Of a stretch of 64,000 nt of DNA, positions 20,592-30,366 are shown in pieces (position 1 is the first letter of the stretch; each line of letters starts with the position of its first letter). The notes under the pieces are model-generated. The model did not search any database. It was not told the origin of the DNA and saw nothing but the letters and a program-made list of their open reading frames with translations. Both the position numbers and the translations under genes were made by a program. Source of the DNA: Paulinella micropora (Eukaryota; Cercozoa; Imbricatea; Euglyphida; Paulinellidae); NCBI GenBank assembly GCA_019918135.1, contig WBZZ01006986.1, forward strand, positions 1-64,000. Direction: 5' to 3'.

Positions 20592-22730
20592 CTACTTCCG
20601 CTTGTACGGCTGCTCTTGTGCGCGTTCGAGCGCTGGGAGCGCTTCCCGTACAACAACAGTCCGATCCTCTGCCGCCCGTGCTCCGCCGTGGACAGGCAAG
20701 TGCCGCCTGATTGCCTTTATTACATCAGAGATCAACACCTCCTCTTGCTCCGCAGAAGCGGCCGTCTTCCGTCCGCCCACACGCGTGCTCGCAGACTGCG
20801 TCACAATATACTTCCGCGCCTCGTCGTACTCAGGGCCGACCCGCTCCCAGCTCACGTAGGTGGCGATGAGTCTGAGGGTGGCCGTCAGGATTTTCAGCTC
20901 GCTTGCCTCTGGCCCCAGCGGCAAGAGCCCGCGGAGTTCCGCTATCGCCCCCTTCCACGCTTCGGTGGGGCTGCGCTCGGCGCGGTGCTCTGTGGCGTTT
21001 CGTACCTGCAATGCTAGGTATTACTATTCTACTGCTCCTTTCGCTGCCTGCAGCTGCGACGCTGCATTCTCCAGGCCCAAGCGCTGCCCACTGGCACAAA
21101 ACAATCGATTCGTGAGTTCCTCTGCCTCAGCCTGCGTGCAACGTTCAGCACGAGTGCTTGCCTCTGCCAATAGCTCGGCTGTCATTTCATCGATGGTGCC
21201 ATGACCAACAGCCTGGGCAATGTACCGGAGCGTAGCTTCCGCTGTCTTCACTGTTGCCAGTTCTCCCACCGTCGTCTGCACCGGGGACCCCAACTGTGCG
21301 AGGTATTCGCGCAGCCAAGCCGCCTGTTTTGACAATTCTCGCCTGGCGACAGTCCTGGCACTGGGCTGCTTGGCCGCCAGGCTAAGGCTTAGCTCATCGT
21401 CACCTATGCGGCCTTGGCTGTGCGGGGGCACGGTGGCGGCTGCGCCGCTGGGCCTAAGGCGCTTGGACGCTGCCTCCTTTTCCATCGTCCCCAAAGGCTT
21501 GCGCCGCGGCGTTCCCGTGCGGCGCTCCGTTGTGCTTGGTAGCTGCGATGCTAGGTACTCTATCGATGCTTGCGCTGCGTCCGCCCGCGAGGCGGTTCCC
21601 TCCTTGCCCAAACACCACCAGATGTTCGCAAACACATCCTGCACAGCCATATCAGCCATGGAGTTCTGACGCTTCTCTACTGCCTCCAACAACTTTTTCA
21701 TTACGGCGACCTTGCGATTCATGAAGGTGGCATCGGGCTCCGTAGTATGGGTGACAATGTAGCGGAGCATAGCTATCGCGGCCGCCAGTGTTCCGTCCTC
21801 CAGCACCGCAGACCGCAATTGTCCGAGGTAGAGACGCAGACCGCAATTGTTCCTTATCTACCAAATCACGTAAGTCTACCAAATCACGTAAGTACCCTAT
21901 CGCTGCTTTCGCTGCCTGCACCCGCGAGGTGGGTCCTTCCTTGCCCAAGCACCGCCAAATGTAATCAAACACGCAGCTCACAGCGTTCGCAGCCTTCTCT
22001 CGTCGTGTGGAGGCGCTCCGTCTCGTCGAACTTGCGGCGCGCTGATGCGCCTCTGCTCTCGACAACAAATCTTTCGTTTCGGTGGCATCGAGCTTCGTAG
22101 CATTGGTGGCGGCAATATAGCGGAGTGTAGCTATCGTGGCCGCCAGTGTTCCGTCCTCCTGCATCTCAGACCCCAATCGTGCGAGGCAGCGACGCAGCTC
22201 TGCTTCCTCACTTCTCAATGCACTACTGACATAGGCTTGCCTCTTCGCTACCGCCCCAGCTAACAGCGGCCCGGCTGCGTCGCCGGCCCTAAGGCGCTTG
22301 GGCACCGCCGTTTCCATCGTCTCCAGAGGCTTGCGCCGTGGTGATCCCGTTGTGCTGTGTAGCTGCGATGCTAGGTACTCTATCGCCACTTTCGCTGCTT
22401 TCGCCCGCGTGCTGGATTCTTCTTCGTTGCCCAAGCACCACCAAATGTTCCGAAGCACGTCTGTCACAGCCCTAAAGGCCTTGCTCCTCCGTTCGCTGGC
22501 GCTCAATGGATGTTTCTTCGAAATTACGGAGAGGGAGCGCTGACGCCTCTCTGCTGCGTCCGCCAACAACTGCATTTCGGTTGCATCGCGCTCCGTAGTA
22601 TGGGTGGCAATGTAGCAGAGCGTAGTCGCGGCCGCCAGTGTTCCGCCCTCCAGCACCGGAGACCCCAATTGTGCGAGGTAGGAGCGCAGCTTTTTTTCCT
22701 CGTCTGCAAAGTCACTAAACTCATAAGCCG
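20592..22730 (-). pseudogene. Tandem-repeat alpha-helical protein, frameshifted
   Basis: Leftward segments (22668-21652, 21818-21024 and 21011-20592) encode at least four copies of a repeat of roughly 110-140 residues. Each copy has a block like GTLAAAIAMLRYIVTHT, then DATE/DATF, a Lys/Arg/Gln-rich helix, IWWCLGKEG or a variant, SRAxAAxAxIEYLASQL, and often a Ser/Thr linker with RRKPL. The repeats are about as different from each other as old duplications usually are. Frame changes fall between repeats near 21820-21700, 21870 and 22660. This fits a helical scaffold (ARM/TPR-like in general shape), but no known repeat family is recognised. It lies directly downstream of family member 2 on the same strand and may have been fused to it. 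Confidence 0.5.
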
Positions 22731-24376
22731 TGTTCGCTGACGCTCCAGCCGACAGCGGCCCGGCTGCGTCCGGCGGCGTGCCGTCGGGGTGGGGCGCGGC
22801 TTCCAGGCTTGGGTCTGGCTCACTGGCCTGCTTTCGGTGTTCGCTGCGCGCACTGCCTTGGACGGGGGTTTCGGGCGGGCCGGTGGCGGATTCGGGTTCG
22901 TCATTCGTATCGTCGGCGACCCTAGCGCGCTTGGGGGGGTGCCGCTTGCTTGGTTATGCGCCTCCGTCTTGGCGTTAGCGTGCCGCGCCGTGCGCTCGAG
23001 TCCGGGCCGTCCCGGGGGGCAGTCGGCCCTGCCTGCGCTGGCACGTCGCCGGTGGTGGTAGCGACCGGGGTGCCGTGAGTGCTGCCACCCAGGGGCGAGC
23101 GGCTGGAGGCCGCGAGGGCCGTCGTGGCCGAGCCGGGCGGGGCCAGGCGGCTCCTGTGTCGCAGGGCCAGTGCCGCCAATAGCCCGGGCACACGCTCCAT
23201 CGCCTGCTGGTGCCCCGGCTCTAACCGGCCAGCCGGCCACCTGTGGATGTTTACCCGAGCCTGCTGGTCCCCGACGATAATGGATTGCTGCGCCGGTACT
23301 TGGGCCTGAAAATGCAGGTCGCGCAGGGGGGAGGAGGCTGGCTGCTCCCACCGACACCAAGTCCGGCCAGGCGACGTCCTGGTTCTTCGTGTAATCGGCC
23401 AAGGCCCCCAGCACGGTGGCATAGTAGCCGCCCTCGTCGGCCTGTGCAGACGCCCGCCGCCACCAAGCGACGTACTCCTTCGCCGTCTTGGCCGTCTGCT
23501 TTTTGCGATCAGGTCTAGGACCTTGGGGAGCGCACAGTGCTCCTCTACGAGAAGCCGAGCCAGGAGGCTGTACGCGTTGCAGAGCCACACGAAGTCTGCT
23601 TGTTGCCCGTCGGGGCGGAGGTTCAGGCACTTGGTGATATCCATGCTAACGAGCTTGTATGTTCCTTGCCCCGACGGCCGCAGGCTCTTGCTGCCAAAGC
23701 CACTGTAGATGATGGAGGCTCCGCAAAGGGCCTTCAGAAACCGACCGAAGAAGGTAGCATACCCCACTGCCTCGTCGCCGCAGCCCTCGTCTGTCGGCTG
23801 TGGCTTGTCGACGATGAGCCAGTGCGAGGGCCCCGTGCCTCGGTCGCCTTGCACAGTTACCAGGGCGCGGGCCCCTAGCGCCAAGCTCTGCGCGCGGGCC
23901 TTTAGCGTCAAGCGCGGCGACGCAAAGTAGCACAGCAGCTGTGCGCGCCGAGTCGCAGCGGTTTCCGTAAAGTCACTGCCTTTGATACTCACTGACAGCT
24001 CATTTGCTCCGTTGAACCCGAGTTCGCGTAGTTTACACCTCGCATCATAGGTCTTTTATTTGCGCCCCTTGCAGGGGGTGTCCGACCGCTCGGGCGCCCT
24101 AGGCGACTGCTCGTAGTACGGAAGGCCGTTTTCGCTGTGCCGGTCGCCAAATAACTGCAGCTGCACCCGTAGCCACTCGGCGGGCACGGCCCGGGCTCGA
24201 ACTAGCTCCGCTACCAGCTGTCCCCCCCGCTCGACAAAGCTAAGCTGTTTGTAGGCAGTGTTCACTAGCAAGGGGAGCCAGCGCAGGGTTTTTTGCTCGT
24301 CGGGGCGACGTTGTGTAGCAGCCGCCAGCAACATCCCGGCTGAGACTAGGCACTCCCGCCGGGGCTTTAGCCACAC
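22731..24376 (-). pseudogene. Unknown protein, family A/B member 2 (broken)
   Basis: Homologous to the intact gene at 18931-20049. The first open segment (24376-24056) ends early. The homologous sequence resumes in another frame at 23992 (MSIKGSDFTETAATRRAQLLCYF), then changes frame again near 23490 to give KTAKEYVAWWRRASAQADEG and YYATVLGALADYTKNQDVAWP. Downstream of about 23330 the frame is unclear and Pro/Ala/Arg-rich, which suggests a disordered linker or out-of-frame reading before the repeat protein begins near 22730. It shares the NTAY, GASxxxxG, CNAxxxxAxLL and ADYTK/VDYLQ blocks with member 1. Function unknown. Breaks may be real decay or sequencing errors. Confidence 0.5.
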
Positions 24377-24771
24377 ATAACTGCCCGGACGAACGGTGTA
24401 CCTGCCTGGCTAGCTAGCCACGGTTCCCCGTCAAAGGTACGACGGCCGCGCGCCGGGCCTGCCGGGCCTGGGCCCACTGCCGCTGGCTACGGCACGGAGA
24501 CCCGGGGACGCATCGTGCGCGGCTGTGGCGTGGACGTGCACGTGTGTACGTGTCCCAGGGGGGCGGAGGGTGGGCGTGGGAGGTGGAGCGGGCGGCGCGG
24601 GGGGCGACGGGGAGGGGGTCGGGAGCACACCCCCGCCCCACCTTTGTGACACCCCCCTCCCCCACCCCCGACGCTCAGGCACAACCAACTGTCACCACCC
24701 GCCCTGCAGTCTCCTCTCCCTGCTGTCTCCTCCCCTACGAGGCCTGCCTGTTTCTTGGCGTCTGGTGGAAC

Positions 24772-25920
24772 ATGTGGCCGCGTTTCCTGGCACAGGAGGT
24801 GAAGGAGCTCGCCAGCGACACAGAGGGCTTGCTGGTCCCCTTAGCGTCCCTACAGCAGGGCCCGGAAGCCGAGCGCGAACGGCTGGTCACGGTACACGAG
24901 GCGCTGCGAAACGAAGAGGATTGGTCAAAGCAAGGGAAGAACCTTTACTGCCCGCAACGCAACTGCAACGGGAGCTTAGTGTGTGTCGGTCCCTCGAGAG
25001 ACTGCAAGCGCGCACACTTTAGGCACGGCCGCGCCTGCCAGGCCGCGGGGGGCGCTGGCGGCCAGGGAGAAGGCCCCACACACCTCCTGGCCAAGGCGTT
25101 TATAGCCGCCTGCTTGGCTAAGCTTAGCTTTACGTGGGCCGAGTGCCAGGACGGACGGAGCTGCCGACAGGAGCGACGCGTCGGGGCCTCCCGCGCCGTG
25201 CTGGAGCAGACGCTGGGTTCCCTAGTTGATCGGTGCGTTGGGCTGACCCCGGCGGAGGCCAGGCTCCGGCCCGACGTGACTCTGTTGGACGGACGCGGAG
25301 AGCCAGTAGCCTTCCTGGAAGTGTTGGTGACTAGTCGCAAGGAGCAAAAGCACTGGGACGCCTACAGCAAATTCTCGGGAGTGCCGGCCCTGGAGCTCGA
25401 CTTCCAGAAACCCCCGCCGAAGCTCCCGGACTGCACTTACAAGGTAGCTGACGTGAGCGGCTGGAGGCGGCCTGCTCGGTGCGCCGCCTGTGCCAAGGAA
25501 GAGGAACGGTCCTTGGCCGAGGCCCGGCAGGAGGAGCAGCGCCGGGCCGAGGAGGAAGAACGCGCCAGGGAGCAGCGGCGCACGGAAGCGCAGCAACGCA
25601 CCAGGGAGCGAGAGCAGCAGCGGCGCATCGAAGCACAGCAGCGCGCCAGAGCGGAAGAGCAGCAGCATGCCGACGAACAGCGGCGCATCGAAGCGCGGCG
25701 GCGCGTGTATGAGGAAGAGCAACAGCGTGCGGCCGCCGCGGCAGAGCTAGACCCACTGGCAGAGGTGAAGCGACGTGCCGCTTTTGAGGCGGCACGCGCC
25801 GGCCGGCTGACCGGCGGGTTGCCCCGCTGGCTGACGGATGAAGAGGCGGCACTCATGCCAGTCTTAACCCTGTCACGGGGGGCGTGGCAGGGTGCAGTTT
25901 GGCTCCCGCACCGAGTATAG
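24772..25920 (+). CDS. CoiA-like / PD-(D/E)XK-type nuclease-domain protein with coiled-coil arm
   Basis: About 382 residues from the chosen start MWPRFLAQEVKEL; an earlier in-frame ATG at 24544 would add a Gly/Pro-rich, probably untranslated stretch. Residues about 58-90 hold CPQRNC and later HFRHGRAC, a Cys/His cluster as in CoiA-like proteins before the nuclease core. The core has GPTHLLAKAFIAACLAKL (about 100-117), then RPDVTLLDGRGEPVAFLEVLV (about 162-182; split here as RPDV...FLEVLV), giving the Asp and ExV elements of a PD-(D/E)XK fold. Residues about 240-330 are an Arg/Glu/Gln-rich coiled coil. CoiA-type domains process DNA in bacterial competence, and relatives occur in viruses. The role here is inferred as DNA cleavage or recombination. 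Confidence 0.5.
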   Translation: MWPRFLAQEVKELASDTEGLLVPLASLQQGPEAERERLVTVHEALRNEEDWSKQGKNLYCPQRNCNGSLVCVGPSRDCKRAHFRHGRACQAAGGAGGQGEGPTHLLAKAFIAACLAKLSFTWAECQDGRSCRQERRVGASRAVLEQTLGSLVDRCVGLTPAEARLRPDVTLLDGRGEPVAFLEVLVTSRKEQKHWDAYSKFSGVPALELDFQKPPPKLPDCTYKVADVSGWRRPARCAACAKEEERSLAEARQEEQRRAEEEERAREQRRTEAQQRTREREQQRRIEAQQRARAEEQQHADEQRRIEARRRVYEEEQQRAAAAAELDPLAEVKRRAAFEAARAGRLTGGLPRWLTDEEAALMPVLTLSRGAWQGAVWLPHRV

Positions 25921-26049
25921 TAACTCAGTGGGCGGGAGAGGTGTGCCCAGCGGCCGCTGGCCACTTGCTTAGTACTAGGCCTTGAGTAAATACCCAGCCT
26001 CTTATTCCAGCTCGTTGCCCGGAGAGCCAGCTGGTAGCGGAGCACTCTC

Positions 26050-27170
26050 GTGCCCCCTCCCCCCAGGGTAGAGGGGGCTCGGGCGCCGCGGACCGACCGG
26101 CCGAGACGGACTGCCGGTCCGGAAGAGGGTTGCCCCCCGACCGACCGAGACAGGCCGCCGGTGGCACCTGCCGGCCAGCCCAGGCCTGCCGCCGGTGGCA
26201 GGTGGCACCGTCCGCCAGTGGGTAGCGGTCACCGGTGGCAGGACGCCGTCCGACGGTGGGTGGCGGTCGCCGGTGGCAGGTGGCGCCGTCCGACCGCGGG
26301 TGGCGGGCGGCGCTGGGGGAGGGGGGTCAAGCCTCCGCTGACCGCCGGTGGGGGGTGGCACCGTCAGCAGGTGGAAACCGGTATGGGGGGGTGGCTGGCG
26401 GGTGGCACCGTCAGCCGGCGGAAACCCGTCGCCTGTGGTGGGGGGCGGGTGGCACCGTCAGCCGGCGGCGGGTGGCGGGTGGCGCCTGTAGGCAGACTCC
26501 CCGGCCGGTACCAGCAGGCGGGCCCGCACAATGTTCGGCCGCGGGAGGGGAGAGGGGAGAGGAGAGAGGGGAGGGGGGAGAGGGGAGAAGGGAAAAAACA
26601 TTGTGTGCCGGGTGGGGGCAGGCGACACCGTAGATTACCGGCGGCGCCAGCCACCGGTACGGCCACCGGGCGCCGGCCGTGCCGGTGGCGGGTGCCACCA
26701 GAGGGGCGCGCTCGCGCGGCGCGCCGCACACCACCCCCTCCCCTCTCCCCTCTCCCCTCTCCCTTCTCCCTTCTCCCCTCCAGCGGCCGAACATTGTGCG
26801 GACCCCCCCTGCTGCTACTGGCCGAAGGCGCCACCGGTGGGTGGTGCCACCGGTGATCAGCAACTGCGCCACCGGCCACCTAGTGACTGACCGGCGGTCG
26901 GTGCCACCGGCCACCTGGTGACTGACGGGAGGCGGTGCCACCGGCCACCCGGCGACTGACAGGAGGCGGTGCCACCTGCCACCCGGCGACAGACAGGCCA
27001 GGAGCGGTGGCGCCACCCGCCACCCCCTCCCCGGTCAGACGCCACCGCCTGCCACCCGACGACCGGCCTGCAGTGGCGCAGGCCGAGCGGTGCCACCTGC
27101 CACCCGGTGACTGACCGGCGGTGGTGCCACCTGCCACCGGGCGGCTGACCGGAGACCGGCCCGAGTGTGG
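26050..27170. repeat. GC-rich minisatellite of GGTGGCACC(G) units, both orientations
   Basis: Degenerate tandem units of about 30-45 bases containing GGTGGCACCGTC, GGTGGCGGGTGG and their complements. The left half (26200-26510) reads mostly GGTGGCACC and the right half (26850-27140) mostly the complementary form GGTGCCACC, so the block is roughly palindromic around the inverted repeat at 26520-26807. All frames are open because of composition, so no gene is claimed. Confidence 0.7.
26520..26807. repeat. Inverted repeat with polypurine/polypyrimidine arms (about 75-bp arms)
   Basis: The left arm starts GGGCCCGCACAATGTTCGGC (26520) and runs into a GGGGAGAGG purine tract to about 26595. The right arm ends with GCCGAACATTGTGCGGACCC at 26807 after the matching pyrimidine tract from about 26733. 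The loop of about 135 bases holds GC-rich sequence. The size and the clean terminal match (GGGYCCGCACAATGTTCGGC) resemble a MITE-like foldback element. Confidence 0.65.
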
Positions 27171-27197
27171 GGCCCCGCTAGTGTGGGCAGGAAGCTG

Positions 27198-27203
27198 AAT
27201 AAA
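27198..27203 (+). terminator. Possible polyadenylation signal AATAAA
   Basis: AATAAA followed by an A tract, lying in the short unique stretch between the minisatellite and the convergent NADAR gene. It could serve the rightward CoiA-like gene, but the distance of about 1.3 kb from that stop is large. Confidence 0.25.
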
Positions 27204-27288
27204 AAAGAGTTGAGGCCGGCCAGCCTGGCGGTACGTTTTCTTTTAATGAGTTAAAGTACACAAGGGAGCCAAAAAAGGGCCCGGCCAA

Positions 27289-28097
27289 CTACTTTGGGCA
27301 GTCAGCGAAAAACCTTTGCTGCCAGAGCGCCGCCTGTTCAAACACAGCCAGGCCCGCGTTGTCCCACTGCCGCTGCTGCGCGCGCACGTGCTCCGGCCCG
27401 TGCCGTGCCAGCCACAGCATCAGCCGGCCTAGGACGTTCTGCCCCACGCGCGACCCGGTGCCGTCGACACAACCCCCCCCCCCCCCCAAAAAAAAGACTT
27501 CCGTCCGGCACGTTCAAAGTGTAGGCACGCGTAGCCCCTCTCGTAGCGGGTACGCAGCACGCGTTCAAACCAGGCATCTTGTGCCCAGCGCGCAGCCAAG
27601 AGCAACAACATGACGCCGACACAGGCCTGCTCCCAACGGGCGCTGTCCAGGCGGAGGCCGCGTTGCTTGAAGGCCTTACGGCCACCCAGGGACTTGATCT
27701 GCGCACCGGAGAGTTCGGACCAGGGGGGCCGCGCGAACGCTTCAAAGGTGGCAGAGTCTTGGCTAAACAGGTACTTGGCAGCTTGGAACGCATGCTCGAC
27801 GGAGCGGAACGCTGGCGGGGCGGCCGGGTCAGGGCCGAAAAGCACGTGGCCTGACTGGAGGACGGCAAAGTTGCTGAGGCCGCGCGATCCGAGCGGCTGC
27901 AGGAGGCGTCCGAGCTCCGATTCTGGCGGGTAGGCCTTGCTTTTGCTGAAGAAGCACAGGATCAGCGGGGCGGCGGCCAGGCGGGCTTTCTTGGCGGGAG
28001 GAGGCGTGGGCGCGCTTGCCTCGTCGTGCCGCTTGGAGCCGAGCTGGGGGTCGAGCTGGGGGCTGGGGCAGGCTGCTTCGTTGCTGCTGGAGAGCAT
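27289..28097 (-). CDS. NADAR-domain protein (YbiA/RibX-like ADP-ribose glycosidase family), one frame break
   Basis: About 268 residues from MLSSSNEAACPSPQ. After a disordered arm with a nuclear-localisation-like PPAKKARL come the NADAR landmarks in order: LSNF (about residue 80), SVEHAFQAAKYLF (about 108-120), LGGRKAFKQRGLRLDSARW (about 150-168), VMLLLLAARWAQ, FFWGGGG, and finally GSRVGQNVLGRLMLWLAR. The last block is in another frame, reached across a run of 15 C at 27473-27487, so a homopolymer length error is the simplest reason for the break. NADAR enzymes remove ADP-ribose from guanine in nucleic acids or cleave riboflavin intermediates; phages and giant viruses also carry them. Which substrate applies here is unknown. 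Confidence 0.8.
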
Positions 28098-28139
28098 AAG
28101 AAGGTTGGAGTTGTGGCCCCGTGCAGCCGGGCTAGCGGC

Positions 28140-28480
28140 AGAGGCACGCGCCTGCGGGGGACGCGCCTGCGGGGGGCGGGGGGGGGGGGGGGGGGGGGGA
28201 CGAGCCTGCGTGAGGAACGCGCCGTCCTCTCGACGGCGTGCGCTGGCGGCCGCCCGCAGGCGCCCCCCCCCCCCCCCGCGCATTTGTGGGCCCGGCGGGT
28301 TGGCGCGGCCGGGGAGCTGTCCATGGCAGGTGGTTATGGGGGGGGGCGCCCGGCGACGCGCGGCCCCCCCGCGCGCCTCGCCCCGCGCGCGCCTCCCCCC
28401 GCGCGCGCCTCCCCCCCGCGCGCGCCTCCCCCCCGCGCGCGCCTCCCCACCCGGGCGCCGGGTGCTGGTCCCGCGCGCGC
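28140..28480. promoter_or_regulatory. Divergent intergenic region with G22 and C15 homopolymers and GCGCGC repeats
   Basis: It lies between the leftward NADAR gene and the rightward gene at 28557. It contains 22 G at 28178-28199, 15 C at 28263-28277 and a CGCGCGCCTCCCCC minisatellite at about 28375-28450. Open frames here give only Pro/Arg/Gly-rich protein and are not supported. Position suggests a shared promoter region. Confidence 0.35.
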
Positions 28481-28556
28481 GGCCAGGGTCCGCACCGGCG
28501 CAGGACAGGCCAGCCAGCCTCACAAAAAGACAGACACGCTACTCACCAAGCTAGCG

Positions 28557-29750
28557 ATGCTTACGACGGCCGCCCCGTTACCAGAGCGCCCAGCCGAAGA
28601 GCCAAGCACGATGCAGTGGCCAGAGCGCCCGCTCAAGAAGCACAAGGCAGCGGAGCCGGAGCCACCGGCGCCTACATTACAGAAGCACCAGGCAGCGGAG
28701 CCTCCAGAGCCCCCGGCGCCTACACTACGGAAGCACCAGGCAGCGGAGCCTCCCCCCGCGCCTGTCGCAGGGCTGGTTGCTCTGCTGTCGTCCGCCCGAG
28801 GAGGCAGCCTGCCGGACCAGGCGGAGGCCTTGCTACTAGAGGGGGCGGTGGCCGTCCTCCCCACCGGGGAAGTGCTGGACACGGAGAACGAATTGTACCG
28901 AGGCAGGATCGCCAGCCCGAGCAGGTTCGTGGACTTTCCGCCGATCGCGTTGCGGCACCACGACACGCTCCGCCGAGTGGCGGTGGTAGCGCTGGCGGCC
29001 CTAGCGGCGTCCGTCGTCGGGACGGCTACCCCGCCGGCCCGGAAGCCTCCGCGCGCGACGGTGGCCGAGCACGAGGACGGCACCCCCGTGGCCCTAGTCA
29101 GCATGTTCGGACGCACCTTTCACTGCCACTTAGTCCCTCGGGAGCCGGCGGGCCGACCTACCCTGCGCGTGTCCATCCACCGCCCCACCCGCCAGAAACA
29201 GCGCCCGTTCCGTGTGTGCCGCGGCCTCGTGGCTGCCAGCACCTTTGCCACCGAGACCAAGCAGAGGTACCGACACGACCAGGATTACGGCTGCACTGCC
29301 TTTGCGCTCTTTAATGTCTGCCACGCGCCCCGCCGCTTCGGTAGGCTCATGCACCAGTTTCCAAGGGGTATTAGTTCGTGGCCAGCGTTCTTGGAGTTTC
29401 GCGACTCGCTCCCGCAACCGCCGGCAGTCGTGAGCCGGCGTCCCGAGCGGCACAGGGGCACTGACTGGCTGCTGTCACCGTGGCGCTCGGGGCTGGCGCT
29501 GGTCTGTTTTGATGCGCATTGCTACGGCGTGGATTTCGACCGCCAACTGCTGTTTGACGGTGAATCTAAGTATGTGCTGAACCTTTGCCTACCGGCGTTG
29601 CAATACCACGGCTGGGGACCAAGCGAGCAGTACCAAGTATTCGCGGTTACTCTGGCCGAGCCCTCGTGCGTCCCGGCGGGAGCACCGGCGGCTACGCCCG
29701 CAGCAGTACAAGATCGACTGCTGGGCCGGGAAGTGATCGAGGTGTGCTAG
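28557..29750 (+). CDS. Unknown protein with possible papain-like cysteine peptidase core
   Basis: A protein of 397 residues from MLTTAAPLPERPAEE. Residues 20-65 contain three imperfect copies of a unit like KHQAAEPPEPPAPTL, with a basic KKHK patch. The region from about residue 75 to the end is ordered. It contains DYGCTAFALFNVC (about 243-255) and, further on, LVCFDAHCYGVDFDRQLLFD (about 317-336). A GC-x-AFAL helix start followed by an HCYGVDFD strand pair is the layout of papain-fold peptidases (Cys...His...Asp/Asn), but I cannot name a family. It lies head-to-head with the NADAR gene. A possible ATTAAA polyadenylation signal lies at 29904-29909. Confidence 0.4.
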   Translation: MLTTAAPLPERPAEEPSTMQWPERPLKKHKAAEPEPPAPTLQKHQAAEPPEPPAPTLRKHQAAEPPPAPVAGLVALLSSARGGSLPDQAEALLLEGAVAVLPTGEVLDTENELYRGRIASPSRFVDFPPIALRHHDTLRRVAVVALAALAASVVGTATPPARKPPRATVAEHEDGTPVALVSMFGRTFHCHLVPREPAGRPTLRVSIHRPTRQKQRPFRVCRGLVAASTFATETKQRYRHDQDYGCTAFALFNVCHAPRRFGRLMHQFPRGISSWPAFLEFRDSLPQPPAVVSRRPERHRGTDWLLSPWRSGLALVCFDAHCYGVDFDRQLLFDGESKYVLNLCLPALQYHGWGPSEQYQVFAVTLAEPSCVPAGAPAATPAAVQDRLLGREVIEVC

Positions 29751-30014
29751 GCAGACAGTAGGTCCTCCCCCCCCGGGGGGCCAGGTCCCGCACGTCTGGC
29801 GCTGGGCCGCCGTCACGGCCGTCCGGCGGAAGACACCGGGGACACGCGGCTGGTCTGGCAGCTAGGCTCCCGGGCGTGCCCGAATTAGTCTTTGTGTTGT
29901 TTGATTAAAAAAAGGTTTCTGGCACCGCGGCGCAAGTTTACTCGTCTAATCGCCGTGGTGCGTGGGCAGAGGGAAAGACCAGGGAGGTGACAACATAGGT
30001 GGAGAGCAGGGACC

Positions 30015-30298
30015 GGGGGGGGGGGGGGGGGCTGTCGCGTAGACAAAGCGGGGGGGGGGGGGGGGGGGGGGGGGCTGTCGCCGGCCCCTCTCTCCCCCCC
30101 CGGAAGCCCCCCCCCCCCCCCCCCCCCCCCCAGCGTCCGTGTCCGATCGTTGGGGAAAGGGGGGGGGGGGGGGGCGCGCGCTGACGCCCCCCCCCCCCCC
30201 CCCCCGCGCTGCGAGTGGCGGCAGGCGCACCCGAGGCACCGTGCGATCCCTCCCCCTTCCCCCCCCCCCCCCCCCCCCCCCCCCCGGGGGGGGGGGGG
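30015..30298. promoter_or_regulatory. Cluster of seven G/C homopolymers upstream of the CxxC gene
   Basis: Runs in order: G17 (30015-30031), G25 (30050-30074), C25 (30107-30131), G16 (30159-30174), C19 (30187-30205), C27 (30259-30285) directly joined to G13 (30286-30298). The spacers include motifs shared with 20.25-20.46 kb. The CxxC gene starts 69 bases downstream. No protein-coding sequence is supported here. Confidence 0.4.
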
Positions 30299-30366
30299 AG
30301 GCGCCGACGCGCCGCAGCTCGGCGGTCAAGTAGAAAAAGACATACAACTCCTTCTGCTGCCCGGCC

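Noticed and set aside
26050..27016. Several long open frames in the 26-27 kb block
   Set aside because: GC-rich minisatellite lacking stops by composition; products are Gly/Arg/Pro/Ala only.
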